From NCBI GenBank assembly GCA_042569785.1, contig JBHPGW010000013.1:1-49381 (forward strand): DNA of 49,381 bases. Direction: 5' to 3'. The notes beneath the pieces are model-generated. The model worked only from the letters and a program-made list of their open reading frames with translations. It was not told the origin of the DNA and searched no databases. Position 1 is the stretch's first letter; the number at the start of each line of letters is the position of its first letter. The position numbers and the translations under genes are program-made. The DNA is from JBHPGW01 sp042569785. Lineage in GTDB: Bacteria; Planctomycetota; Phycisphaerae; Sedimentisphaerales; Anaerobacaceae. This document shows positions 7,882 through 16,102 of the stretch, piece by piece.

Positions 7882-8658
7882 ATGGATAAGTATCGTATAT
7901 ACGTTGATGAGGTTGGCAATCCGGACCTTGAAAATTCGGATAATCCGAATCACCGTTTTTTAAGTCTGACCGGTGTAATAATCAAGCTTGATTATGTTGC
8001 CTCGACATTACAGCCACAGTTGGAATCCCTTAAAAAAGAATTTTTTGATGCTCATCCCGATGAACCTTTTATTTTTCATCGCAAAGAGCTACTTGGTGCG
8101 AGGTATCCGTTTACTGTTCTTAAGGATGGTTCGACTAGAGAGAGATTTGATAAAAAACTGCTTAGCCTGTTTCTCAACTGGGATTATCAGGTTATAACAG
8201 TATGCATTGACAAAAAAGTCTATAAGGAAACCTATAGTACATGGCGACATGATCCTTACCATTATTGTCTGGCGGTAATGCTGGAAAGATATGTATTTTT
8301 TCTTGACACAAAAAATGCCTGCGGAGATGTAATGGCTGAGTCCAGAGGAGGCAAAGAGGACCGCCGTCTTAAAAATTCATTCACCGGGCTTTACCATAGA
8401 GGGACAGAATACATTTCATCTGAACGTTTTAGTACACGATTTACAAGTTGCCAGTTGAAAGTTAAAAACAAATCCAATAATATTGCGGGTTTACAACTCG
8501 CGGATTTATTAGCTCATCCTAGTCGAAACGAAATACTTGTTGCAAATAACCACAAAAGTGTGAAACTTAGGGTATTTGGCAGTAAAATCGTGGATATATT
8601 ACAGGAAAAATATTATCGTAAAGGAACAACTGTATATGGTAAAAAAATGCTTCCTTAG
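7882..8658 (+). CDS. DUF3800 domain protein
   Basis: This encodes 258 residues. It has the DUF3800 pattern: an N-terminal YVDEVGNPD (Asp9, Glu10), a central MAESRGGKEDRR (Glu153) and a C-terminal LQLADLLAHP (Gln205, Asp208). These acidic residues are placed like an RNase H-type metal site, so a nuclease-like role is plausible but unproven. Members of this family are often found sporadically and near mobile or defence genes. It lies between argC and argJ, 32 bases after argC, behind the weak ribosome site AGAAGAG. Its codon use looks more AT-rich than its neighbours, which fits acquisition by transfer. Confidence 0.8.
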   Translation: MDKYRIYVDEVGNPDLENSDNPNHRFLSLTGVIIKLDYVASTLQPQLESLKKEFFDAHPDEPFIFHRKELLGARYPFTVLKDGSTRERFDKKLLSLFLNWDYQVITVCIDKKVYKETYSTWRHDPYHYCLAVMLERYVFFLDTKNACGDVMAESRGGKEDRRLKNSFTGLYHRGTEYISSERFSTRFTSCQLKVKNKSNNIAGLQLADLLAHPSRNEILVANNHKSVKLRVFGSKIVDILQEKYYRKGTTVYGKKMLP

Positions 8659-8664
8659 GCGCAT

Positions 8665-8721
8665 AAAAAAAGGCCCCAAAGGGCCCGATGGCTAAGCCAT
8701 CCACCTCCGCAAAAACGGATT
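8665..8721 (-). ncRNA. Candidate small RNA, about 57 nt
   Basis: Read on the minus strand this is a self-contained transcription unit. From a predicted start near 8721 the RNA forms hairpin 1 (TCCG/CGGA, 8719-8706), a purine-rich GGAGGTGG linker that overlaps its end, hairpin 2 (GATGGC-TTA-GCCATC, 8701-8687) and hairpin 3 (GGCCC-TTTG-GGGCC, 8685-8672) followed by seven T residues, a terminator. The linker resembles a strong Shine-Dalgarno sequence and could pair with the 16S tail. I recognise no known RNA family. No T run follows the hairpins on the plus strand, so this is not simply the end of the DUF3800 gene. Confidence 0.6.
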
Positions 8722-8727
8722 AGTATT

Positions 8728-8756
8728 ATTATCGGCAATGAGAAGGATAAAGTCAA
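8728..8756 (-). promoter_or_regulatory. Promoter of the small RNA candidate
   Basis: On the minus strand TTGACT (8756-8751) and GATAAT (8733-8728) are separated by exactly 17 bases, each 5 of 6 to consensus. No minus-strand gene lies downstream other than the RNA candidate, since argC and DUF3800 are on the plus strand. Confidence 0.6.
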
Positions 8757-8812
8757 GGTTTTTTTTGATAAATTTAATTAATGTAAGTACTGCAGAATAA
8801 AGGTTATAAATC

Positions 8813-9664
8813 ATGACTAGTGGTAAACTTAAAATTGCGATATGTCAATTTGCGGTTGGCGGTTCTATAAAGAGAAACGCCAGGCAGATCCGCTCGCAGA
8901 TGCAGAAGGCTCGCAAGGGCAAGGCTGACATCGTACATTTTCCCGAATGCGCTCTTAGCGGCTATATGGGTACCGATTTCCCCTCGTTCAGGAATTACAA
9001 CTGGGAATTGTTGCGTGATGAAACCCAAAGTATTCTCGCTCTTGCGAAGAAATTGAAGTTGTGCGTGGTGCTGGGCAGTTCGCATCGGTTGACCGAGCCG
9101 AATAAGCCTCACAACTGTTTATATCTGATAAGCCCTGACGGGAAAATTGTTGACCGTTACGATAAGCGTTTCTGCACCCCCGGCGACCTGAAGCACTTTA
9201 CCGCTGGCAGCAAATTCGTAACATTTAACATTAAAGGCGTCAAGTGCGCACTGCTGATCTGTTATGATCTGCGCTTCCCGGAACTCTACAGGCAGCTTTG
9301 GAAGCAGGGCGTTCAATGTATTTTTCAGTCGTTTTACAATGCCCACCAGAAAGGCCCGAGTATACACTCAGAGATCATGCGGCAGACAATGCAGTGCAGG
9401 GCGGCGACAAATTATTTCTGGATAAGTATGACAAATCCGAGCGGATATTATTCGCCTTATCCATCGTGCTTTATCCAGCCCGACGGCAGGATAATCGCTC
9501 GGCTAAAATCCCATCGAGCAGGAGTAATGGTTAATACCGTCGATACGAAAAGAAAATTCTACGACGCACCGGGTGATTTTAAAAAATTAGCGGTAGCGGG
9601 AAAACTAAGTAGCGGCCCAGCAGCCGATACGGATCCGCGATCAAAGAACAGGAAGGTTTTTTAG
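8813..9664 (+). CDS. Carbon-nitrogen hydrolase (nitrilase superfamily)
   Basis: This encodes 283 residues of the CN-hydrolase fold with a complete catalytic triad: Glu45 in FPECALSGY, Lys118 in YDKRFCTPGD and Cys150 in LLICYDLRFPE. Such enzymes cleave amides or carbamoyl groups; relatives include N-carbamoylputrescine amidase and omega-amidase. argJ starts only two bases after its stop codon, so the two are translated from one mRNA. A link to arginine or polyamine chemistry is therefore plausible. The C-terminal 30 residues are basic and look unstructured. The exact substrate cannot be read from sequence. Confidence 0.85.
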   Translation: MTSGKLKIAICQFAVGGSIKRNARQIRSQMQKARKGKADIVHFPECALSGYMGTDFPSFRNYNWELLRDETQSILALAKKLKLCVVLGSSHRLTEPNKPHNCLYLISPDGKIVDRYDKRFCTPGDLKHFTAGSKFVTFNIKGVKCALLICYDLRFPELYRQLWKQGVQCIFQSFYNAHQKGPSIHSEIMRQTMQCRAATNYFWISMTNPSGYYSPYPSCFIQPDGRIIARLKSHRAGVMVNTVDTKRKFYDAPGDFKKLAVAGKLSSGPAADTDPRSKNRKVF

Positions 9665-9666
9665 TA

Positions 9667-10869
9667 ATGGCAAATAACACAGTTACAGCGGCAAAAGGTT
9701 TTGAGGCGGCTGGGGTCAGCTGCGGGGTTAAGAGGTCAGGTAAGGCGGATCTGGGGTTGATCTACTGCGCGACAGGTGCAAAGACAGCGGCGGTTTTTAC
9801 CACTAATAAAATTGTGTCAGCGGCGGTAACCGTTTGTAAAGAGCATGTTAAGAGCCGTGACATTTTGGCGGTGGTAGTCAATTCCGGTAATGCGAACGCA
9901 TGCACAGGCAGGCAGGGATTCAATAACGCTGTCAAAATGTGCGCCGAAACCGCTAAAAAAATATCGGTGAAAAATAATCAGGTTCTCGTCGCTTCAACGG
10001 GCATTATTGGAGAGCAGATACCGATCGAAAAAATAACCGCCGGTATTTCCAAAGCAGCAGCTAAACTATCAACGTCACCAGCGTCAGGTTTATCATTTGC
10101 CAAAGCGATAATGACCACCGATACAAAACCAAAGCAGGCTGTTCGTCGAATTGAGATCTCCGGCAAAAAGATCGTCATCGCCGGCACGACCAAAGGCGCC
10201 GGCATGATAGGGCCTAACATGGCGACTACGCTTTGCTTTATTACAACCGATGCCGCGATCAGTAAGCCTTTACTGGCCAAGGCTCTCAAGGGTGCGATCG
10301 GCAATTCGCTTAACAAACTGACGGTGGATATTCACCAGAGTACTAACGATACCGCGATGATCCTTGCTTCTGGTTTAGCGGGCAATCGTCCGATCACGAG
10401 CCGGTGTCCTCGATATAAGAAGTTCGCTCGTGTACTGACGGATTTATGCGACGACTTGGCCAGGCAGATGGCTTTGGATGCCGAAGGTGCTACGCGGATG
10501 TTCAAGGTAGTTGTCAAAGCGGCAGCCACTAAGTCAGACGCCTCCAAAGCCGCCCGCGCTATAGCGAATTATCCACTCGTAAAATGTGCCGTCAATGGTG
10601 CTGACCCTAACTGGGGCAGGATCATTTGCGCGGTAGGTTCATGCGGGGTGAAACTCAAAGAAGAAAGAATCACCTGTAAGATCGGCGATGTTACCGTATT
10701 TAGCAACGGCAAGCCCACAAAATTCAACGCCAAAAAAGCAAGCAGGATCATCTCAAAAGCTGAACATACGATAACCGTCAGTCTTGGCGCGGGAAAAGCG
10801 GAAGATTTCTGTTACGGCTGCGACCTCAGTAAAGGATATGTGACGATTAACGCCGATTATCATACTTAA
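9667..10869 (+). CDS. argJ: Glutamate N-acetyltransferase / amino-acid acetyltransferase ArgJ
   Basis: This encodes 400 residues, full length. ArgJ moves the acetyl group from N-acetylornithine to glutamate, which makes the arginine pathway cyclic. It is made as a precursor that cuts itself before a threonine. The site here is KGAGMIGPNMATTLCF, with the likely nucleophile Thr187 after Met185-Ala186. The Shine-Dalgarno site AGGAAGG (9650-9656) lies inside the end of the preceding hydrolase gene. Whether it is monofunctional or also uses acetyl-CoA cannot be judged. No argB or argD is in the window. Confidence 0.95.
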   Translation: MANNTVTAAKGFEAAGVSCGVKRSGKADLGLIYCATGAKTAAVFTTNKIVSAAVTVCKEHVKSRDILAVVVNSGNANACTGRQGFNNAVKMCAETAKKISVKNNQVLVASTGIIGEQIPIEKITAGISKAAAKLSTSPASGLSFAKAIMTTDTKPKQAVRRIEISGKKIVIAGTTKGAGMIGPNMATTLCFITTDAAISKPLLAKALKGAIGNSLNKLTVDIHQSTNDTAMILASGLAGNRPITSRCPRYKKFARVLTDLCDDLARQMALDAEGATRMFKVVVKAAATKSDASKAARAIANYPLVKCAVNGADPNWGRIICAVGSCGVKLKEERITCKIGDVTVFSNGKPTKFNAKKASRIISKAEHTITVSLGAGKAEDFCYGCDLSKGYVTINADYHT

Positions 10870-11005
10870 AACGGCACCTGTGATTTGTTTTTTATCTTTT
10901 TACTGATAAAGTATTTGCAAAGCATCGGCCGATAACTAAACTACAGTCAGTTTTCATTATCGTTATGGATAACATTTTCTGGTCAACTTTTAAAGGAGTG
11001 AAAAA

Positions 11006-13432
11006 ATGAAAATTCTTAAGAACCCCATGGCGTTTTTAGTAATGGTTTTTGCCGTTGCGCCAGCGGCAATGGCAGGTCAATCATCAGCGACAGCCTGGAA
11101 GTCAGTATTAGCGGCTGGTATTCCATCGGCTTGGTGGATCGCACCAATCGCTTCGGTTGTTGCGTTGATCATCGCGTTTTTCTTCTATAAGAGGATGATG
11201 GCTGACCCGGAGGGCAATGAAACAATGGTCACTATCGCCGGCCATGTCAGAGAGGGTGCATACGCATATCTGTTCAGCCAGTATAAGGTCGTAGCTTTTG
11301 TTTTTATTTTACTGTTCATCGTTTTCGCGGGGCTGGCCTATGCGGGAATTCAAAACCCATTTGTGCCGGTGGCGTTTTTAACGGCAGGCTTCTTTAGTGC
11401 ACTTTGCGGTTTCTTAGGAATGAAGACCGCGACGAATGCTTCTTCAAGAACCGCGCAAGGCGCGACAAAGAGTCTTAACAGTGCTCTGCAGGTCGCGTTT
11501 CGTTCCGGTGCTGTTATGGGGCTGATAGTAGTTGGTTTCGGTTTGCTCAATATTACCCTTTGGTATCTGCTTCTTGATAAGCTCGTATATACCGCTGAGC
11601 ACATGCAGAACGGCCTGGAAATGTTCGGCCTTACGCTGGTCAAAGCAGGTATGGGCTCCGACCAGAAACTCATCGAGATCACAACTACTATGGTGACATT
11701 TGGAATGGGTGCTTCTACTCAGGCTCTGTTCGCTCGTGTTGGAGGCGGGATCTTTACAAAAGCTGCCGACGTCGGTGCCGATTTGGTTGGTAAAGTCGAA
11801 GCCGGCATCCCCGAAGACGACCCACGTAACCCCGCCACTATCGCAGACAATGTTGGCGACAATGTTGGTGATGTAGCTGGTATGGGTGCCGATCTGTTCG
11901 AGAGTTATTGCGGTTCGATCCTGGCAACGGCGGCTCTTGGAGCGGCTTTGTCGGTTGGCGTTCTGGCAGGAAAAGGAATGGATCCTTTAAAGGCAGTTCT
12001 GGCACCGACACTTGTTGCTGGTATCGGAATTGTACTTTCTATCGTGGGTATCTTTCTGGTTCGCTGTAAGGAAGGGGCGACTCAGAAGAATCTGCTAAGT
12101 GCTCTCTTGACAGGAACATTGACCAGCACCGTATTGATCATTGGTGCTGTTGCCGTACTGGCAGGTATGGACTGGATTAGTTGGGGTATTTTCGGTTCGG
12201 TCGTTTCAGGCCTGGTCGCTGGTGTCTTGATCGGACAGTTCACAGAATATTATACTTCCCCGGAATTTTCGCCGACAAAGAGTATTGCCGCCGAAGCTAA
12301 AATGGGTGCGGCTACGACAATCATAAACGGCCTGGCAACGGGTATGTATTCTTGTGCTCTGCCCGTAATTACGATCGTAGCCTGCATTCTTTGCGCGTTT
12401 GGTTTTGCCGGCGGGTTCACTAATGTCGCGTTAGGCCTGTACGGTATCGGCTTTGCCGCGGTTGGTATGCTCTCAACACTGGGTATTACCCTGGCAACTG
12501 ATGCTTACGGCCCGATCGCCGACAATGCGGGCGGAAACGCTGAAATGTCAGGACTCGGCGAAGAAGTTCGAGAAAGAACAGACGCACTCGATTCGCTCGG
12601 CAACACTACCGCGGCTACCGGTAAGGGCTTTGCGATAGGCTCTGCTGCCTTGACCGCTATGGCACTATTGGCAGCGCTGATCGAAAGTATCCGTATGTGG
12701 ATCGGCAGACTGGCAGTTGAAAATGGAGGCATCTATACGGTCGGCGCGACCAGGTTTTTCAAAGGCGCTGAAAATCAGATCGAAGGCGCGATTAATGTCA
12801 CTACCGCTACCTTAGCCGATTTTGTATTAGCCTATGACCTCAGTATCATGAACCCAAAACTTATCTGCGGACTTTTTGTCGGCGCGATGATGGCCTTTCT
12901 CTTCTGTGCGATGACCATGAAAGCCGTTGGCAAAACCGCAGGCGATATGGTTGAAGAGGTACGCAGACAGTTCAGAGAGATACCTGGAATTATGGAAGGC
13001 ACGGGCCAGCCTGATTACGCTCGTTGCGTTGCAATTTCCACTAAGGGTGCCCAAAGAGAAATGATCATCCCGTCACTTCTGGCAATATTTGTCCCGGTCA
13101 TCGGAGGACTTGTGCTCGGAGTAGCTGGGCTAATGGGTCTGCTCGCTGGCGGACTTAGTTGCGGCTTCGTACTGGCAGTTGCCTTGAACAACGCAGGCGG
13201 TGCATGGGATAACGCCAAAAAGTTTATCGAGCAGGGTAACTTCGGCGGAAAAGGCTCTGATGCCCACAAGGCTGCGGTAATTGGTGACACAGTTGGCGAT
13301 CCATTCAAGGATACTTCCGGGCCGAGCCTGAACATCCTCATCAAGCTCATGAGCATGGTCAGCGTCGTTTTTGCGGGCGTGATCGTTAAGTTCTCGCCGA
13401 TCATTGGCGAATGGCTGCACATGGGTAACTAA
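11006..13432 (+). CDS. hppA: K+-dependent membrane pyrophosphatase
   Basis: This encodes 808 residues with about 16 membrane segments. It couples pyrophosphate hydrolysis to H+ or Na+ transport. The pyrophosphate site includes DVGADLVGKVEAGIPEDD, then NPATIADNVGDNVGD, and a C-terminal GDTVGDPFKDTSGP. The potassium-determining segment reads GNTTAATGKG (residues 532-541). Ala536 and Gly539 are the residues of the K+-dependent class, where the K+-independent class has Lys and Thr. Whether the pumped ion is Na+ or H+ cannot be decided confidently. Good Shine-Dalgarno AAAGGAG. The N-terminus (ending AMA) looks like a signal peptide. Typical of energy-limited anaerobes. Confidence 0.97.
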   Translation: MKILKNPMAFLVMVFAVAPAAMAGQSSATAWKSVLAAGIPSAWWIAPIASVVALIIAFFFYKRMMADPEGNETMVTIAGHVREGAYAYLFSQYKVVAFVFILLFIVFAGLAYAGIQNPFVPVAFLTAGFFSALCGFLGMKTATNASSRTAQGATKSLNSALQVAFRSGAVMGLIVVGFGLLNITLWYLLLDKLVYTAEHMQNGLEMFGLTLVKAGMGSDQKLIEITTTMVTFGMGASTQALFARVGGGIFTKAADVGADLVGKVEAGIPEDDPRNPATIADNVGDNVGDVAGMGADLFESYCGSILATAALGAALSVGVLAGKGMDPLKAVLAPTLVAGIGIVLSIVGIFLVRCKEGATQKNLLSALLTGTLTSTVLIIGAVAVLAGMDWISWGIFGSVVSGLVAGVLIGQFTEYYTSPEFSPTKSIAAEAKMGAATTIINGLATGMYSCALPVITIVACILCAFGFAGGFTNVALGLYGIGFAAVGMLSTLGITLATDAYGPIADNAGGNAEMSGLGEEVRERTDALDSLGNTTAATGKGFAIGSAALTAMALLAALIESIRMWIGRLAVENGGIYTVGATRFFKGAENQIEGAINVTTATLADFVLAYDLSIMNPKLICGLFVGAMMAFLFCAMTMKAVGKTAGDMVEEVRRQFREIPGIMEGTGQPDYARCVAISTKGAQREMIIPSLLAIFVPVIGGLVLGVAGLMGLLAGGLSCGFVLAVALNNAGGAWDNAKKFIEQGNFGGKGSDAHKAAVIGDTVGDPFKDTSGPSLNILIKLMSMVSVVFAGVIVKFSPIIGEWLHMGN

Positions 13433-13450
13433 CCCAATTTTCCTGCGGAC

Positions 13451-13479
13451 TTGACTTTAACCGCAATTGAATGTAATCT
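13451..13479 (+). promoter_or_regulatory. rsfS-argS promoter
   Basis: TTGACT (13451-13456), 17 bases, then TAATCT (13474-13479), which keeps the key T1, A2 and T6 of the -10 box. The predicted start near 13486 falls inside the hppA terminator hairpin. The gyrA promoter at 26570 has nearly the same extended sequence. Confidence 0.45.
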
Positions 13480-13481
13480 AT

Positions 13482-13515
13482 AAGGGTGGTCTTTAAAACA
13501 GGCCACCCTTTTTTA
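13482..13515 (+). terminator. Terminator after hppA
   Basis: AAGGGTGG (13482-13489) pairs with CCACCCTT (13503-13510), followed by a T-rich run. It ends hppA transcription and overlaps the predicted +1 of the next operon. Confidence 0.85.
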
Positions 13516-13543
13516 TTTAGCAAAACACTTACGAGGTTTTAAT

Positions 13544-13906
13544 TTGACAAAGAACACGAAACACGAAACCAGAGATTTCGCATTGGCAGCGGCTAAGTTG
13601 GCCGCCGACAGCCATTGCACTGAAATTGTTGTTATGGACCTCAAAGGTAAATCCCCTGCGACCGATTTTTTTGTAATTGCTACGGGAACAAGCAACAGGC
13701 AGATGCGATCCGTAGCCGATGAGATTAGCGACGAAGCCAGAAAAAGGGGCCTCCAGCGATTCGGCAGGGCAGGCTACGAACAGGCCCGCTGGATACTGCT
13801 CGATTACGTTGATATAGTCTTCCATATCTTCGACGACGAATACCGCGACTACTACGACCTCGAACTGCTCTGGGGAGACGCGGAAAAAATAACTCTTGAT
13901 CAGTAG
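13544..13906 (+). CDS. rsfS: Ribosome silencing factor RsfS
   Basis: This encodes 120 residues of the RsfS/Iojap family, which binds L14 on the large subunit and blocks subunit joining in starvation. The diagnostic SPATDFFVIATG block and the EGYEQARW-like GRAGYEQARWILLDYVD are present. The start is a TTG at 13544, seven bases after GAGG. Residues 2-10 are encoded by a short heptad repeat, so the natural N-terminus begins around DFALAAAKLA. Six bases separate it from argS, forming one operon. Confidence 0.93.
   Translation: MTKNTKHETRDFALAAAKLAADSHCTEIVVMDLKGKSPATDFFVIATGTSNRQMRSVADEISDEARKRGLQRFGRAGYEQARWILLDYVDIVFHIFDDEYRDYYDLELLWGDAEKITLDQ
13546..13573. repeat. Heptad repeat at the rsfS start
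   Basis: GACAAAG, AACACGA, AACACGA and AACCAGA run in perfect 7-base register directly after the start codon of rsfS and are translated. Confidence 0.75.
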
Positions 13907-13912
13907 GATGCT

Positions 13913-15679
13913 ATGAAACCGGTTGTCGATATACTTGAAAAACGAATATCCGATGCAATGACGGTCGCTACAGGGCAAGAAAACTGCTCAGCTATCGTCA
14001 AGCCTGCCGCTGACCCTAAATTTGGCGACTATCAGGCTAATGGCGTGATGGCACTGGCCAAGAAATTAAAAAACAATCCTCGCAAACTCGCAGAACAAAT
14101 TGTCGAAAAACTCGACTTGACCGATATCTGTGACGAACCTGAAATTGCAGGACCGGGTTTTATTAACCTGAGATTGAAGCCGGGCTTTTTGGCAAGTTCT
14201 CTCCTTGAGATCAACGCTGAGCCCGAAAACATGGCTGTAGAAAAACTTGAACACGCGGAAACAGTTGTTGTTGATTTTTCCGGCCCTAACATCGCAAAGC
14301 AAATGCACGTCGGTCATCTGCGAAGTACGATCATAGGCGACTGCATCTGCAGAATACTCGAATTTCTCGGCCACAACGTTATCAGGCAAAACCATATCGG
14401 CGACTGGGGTACGCAATTTGGAATGTTGATCGCCTGGCTAAAGCAGGAATCACCGCAGGTTATTGATAACTCCGAATCGGTGCATATAGGCGACTTGGAG
14501 CAGTTTTATAAAAACGCAAAAGCCCTGTGCGATGAAGACGCCGATTTTGCTGAATCCGCTCGTAAAGAAGTTACAAAACTGCACAACCATGACCAGCAGA
14601 CATTAACAGTATGGCAGCATATCGTCGATGAGTCACGCAGGCACTATCAGCCGATCTACGAAACTCTTGGAGTTGGCCTGCATAAGGAAAACGAGCGAGG
14701 TGAAAGTTTCTACGCTGAAAAGCTTTCCGGAGTTGTAGGGGAATTGGAAAATAAAAATATCGCCGAAGAATCCGACGGTGCGGTTTGTGTTTTTCCTGAG
14801 GGCTTCAAAAATAAAGACGATGAGCCTTTGCCCTTTATTATTCGCAAATCTGACGGAGCGTTTTTATATGCCACCACCGATTTGGCTGCACTTCAATATC
14901 GCATCAATGAATTGAAGGTTAAGAGAATAATTTACGTAACCGACGCTCGGCAGAAGTTGCATTTTGAAATGCTCTTTGCCTCTGCGAAAATGGCTGGGTG
15001 GGTAGGTGACGATATTGCGCTTTCTCATGTAATGTTCGGGATGGTATTGGGTGAGGACAATCGTCCTTTCAAAACGCGCTCTGGTGAAAATGTAAAGCTA
15101 AGCGACCTGCTCGCAGAAGCCGTCGACCGTGCCAGGCAAATAGTCCAAGAAAAGAACCCTGAGCTCTCTACAGAACAAAAAGACAATATCGCAAACGCCG
15201 TTGGGATCGGCGCTGTCAAGTATGCCGACTATTCCAACAACCGCACCAGCGATTACATTTTCAGCTATGACCGAATGCTCGCGATGGAGGGCAATACCGC
15301 TCCATATATGCAGTACGCTTACGCCAGGATCAAGTCGATCGAGCGCAAGGCTCAAACCAAAGACGTGGATATTGAGACCGAATTGGCCGACCTTGATAAA
15401 TTAAGTTTAACAGAATCAGCTGAGCTGGATCTGGCAAAGTATCTGGTTCGTTATGGCGAAGTGATCAGGTCGGTTGTCGATGACTATCGTCCCAACTACC
15501 TGACGCAGTATCTTTACGAACTGGCCCAGAAGTTCAGCACATTTTACACTAACTGTCCGGTACTGATCGCCGAGCCTGATAAAAGACCGACCAGGCTTTT
15601 GCTTTGCGACCTGACCGCAAGAACTATCAAGCACGGCCTAACAAAACTTTTAGGTATCGAAGTTGTCGAGCAAATGTAA
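13913..15679 (+). CDS. argS: Arginyl-tRNA synthetase
   Basis: This encodes 588 residues, full length for this class I synthetase. The HIGH-type motif is HVGH (residues 132-135) within GPNIAKQMHVGHLRST. As in most ArgRS the KMSKS lysine is not canonical, and the equivalent loop reads RPFKTRSGENV. The N-terminal Add1 domain (about residues 1-100) and the C-terminal DALR anticodon domain (from about 470) are present. It charges tRNA-Arg with arginine. It follows rsfS by six bases and precedes yjbQ by twelve, a three-gene operon. Confidence 0.97.
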   Translation: MKPVVDILEKRISDAMTVATGQENCSAIVKPAADPKFGDYQANGVMALAKKLKNNPRKLAEQIVEKLDLTDICDEPEIAGPGFINLRLKPGFLASSLLEINAEPENMAVEKLEHAETVVVDFSGPNIAKQMHVGHLRSTIIGDCICRILEFLGHNVIRQNHIGDWGTQFGMLIAWLKQESPQVIDNSESVHIGDLEQFYKNAKALCDEDADFAESARKEVTKLHNHDQQTLTVWQHIVDESRRHYQPIYETLGVGLHKENERGESFYAEKLSGVVGELENKNIAEESDGAVCVFPEGFKNKDDEPLPFIIRKSDGAFLYATTDLAALQYRINELKVKRIIYVTDARQKLHFEMLFASAKMAGWVGDDIALSHVMFGMVLGEDNRPFKTRSGENVKLSDLLAEAVDRARQIVQEKNPELSTEQKDNIANAVGIGAVKYADYSNNRTSDYIFSYDRMLAMEGNTAPYMQYAYARIKSIERKAQTKDVDIETELADLDKLSLTESAELDLAKYLVRYGEVIRSVVDDYRPNYLTQYLYELAQKFSTFYTNCPVLIAEPDKRPTRLLLCDLTARTIKHGLTKLLGIEVVEQM

Positions 15680-15691
15680 AAGGGTCGATCT

Positions 15692-16102
15692 ATGAAAATC
15701 GTGGAGATGTCTTTCAGCGTAAACAGTAAAGATCGCAATCAGATGATCAATGTCACCAGCCAGGTATTCTCGATCGTCAGTCAGGTCGGAATCACAAATG
15801 GCCAGGCGACAGTTTATTGTCCGCATACAACCGCTGCTATAACCATAAATGAAAACGCCGACCCCGATGTCCCGCATGACATACTTTTAACACTTTCCGA
15901 TTTATTTCCTCAGGCTCGTCCAGACTATCGACATTGTGAAGGCAATTCCGATGCCCATTGCAAAAGTTCACTCGTAGGCGCCAGCGAACAGGTTTTGATA
16001 ACGAACGGCCAACTCAACCTTGGCACCTGGCAGGGAATTTTCTTCTGTGAATTTGACGGACCGCGAACCAGAAAAGTGATCGTCCAGGTCAGCGGAGAAT
16101 AA
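15692..16102 (+). CDS. yjbQ: YjbQ/UPF0047 family protein
   Basis: This encodes 136 residues, the usual length of UPF0047. Diagnostic motifs are VYCPHTTAAITINENADPDV and the closing GTWQGIFFCEFDGPRTR, which bring together the conserved His and Glu residues of the trimer's putative metal site. Members have weak thiamine-phosphate synthase activity when overproduced, but the physiological role is unsettled. It is the third gene of the rsfS-argS operon and has no obvious terminator behind it. Confidence 0.9.
   Translation: MKIVEMSFSVNSKDRNQMINVTSQVFSIVSQVGITNGQATVYCPHTTAAITINENADPDVPHDILLTLSDLFPQARPDYRHCEGNSDAHCKSSLVGASEQVLITNGQLNLGTWQGIFFCEFDGPRTRKVIVQVSGE

Noticed and set aside
8665..8701. Hairpins as a terminator for the DUF3800 gene
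   Set aside because: On the plus strand no T run follows; the T run exists only on the minus strand.
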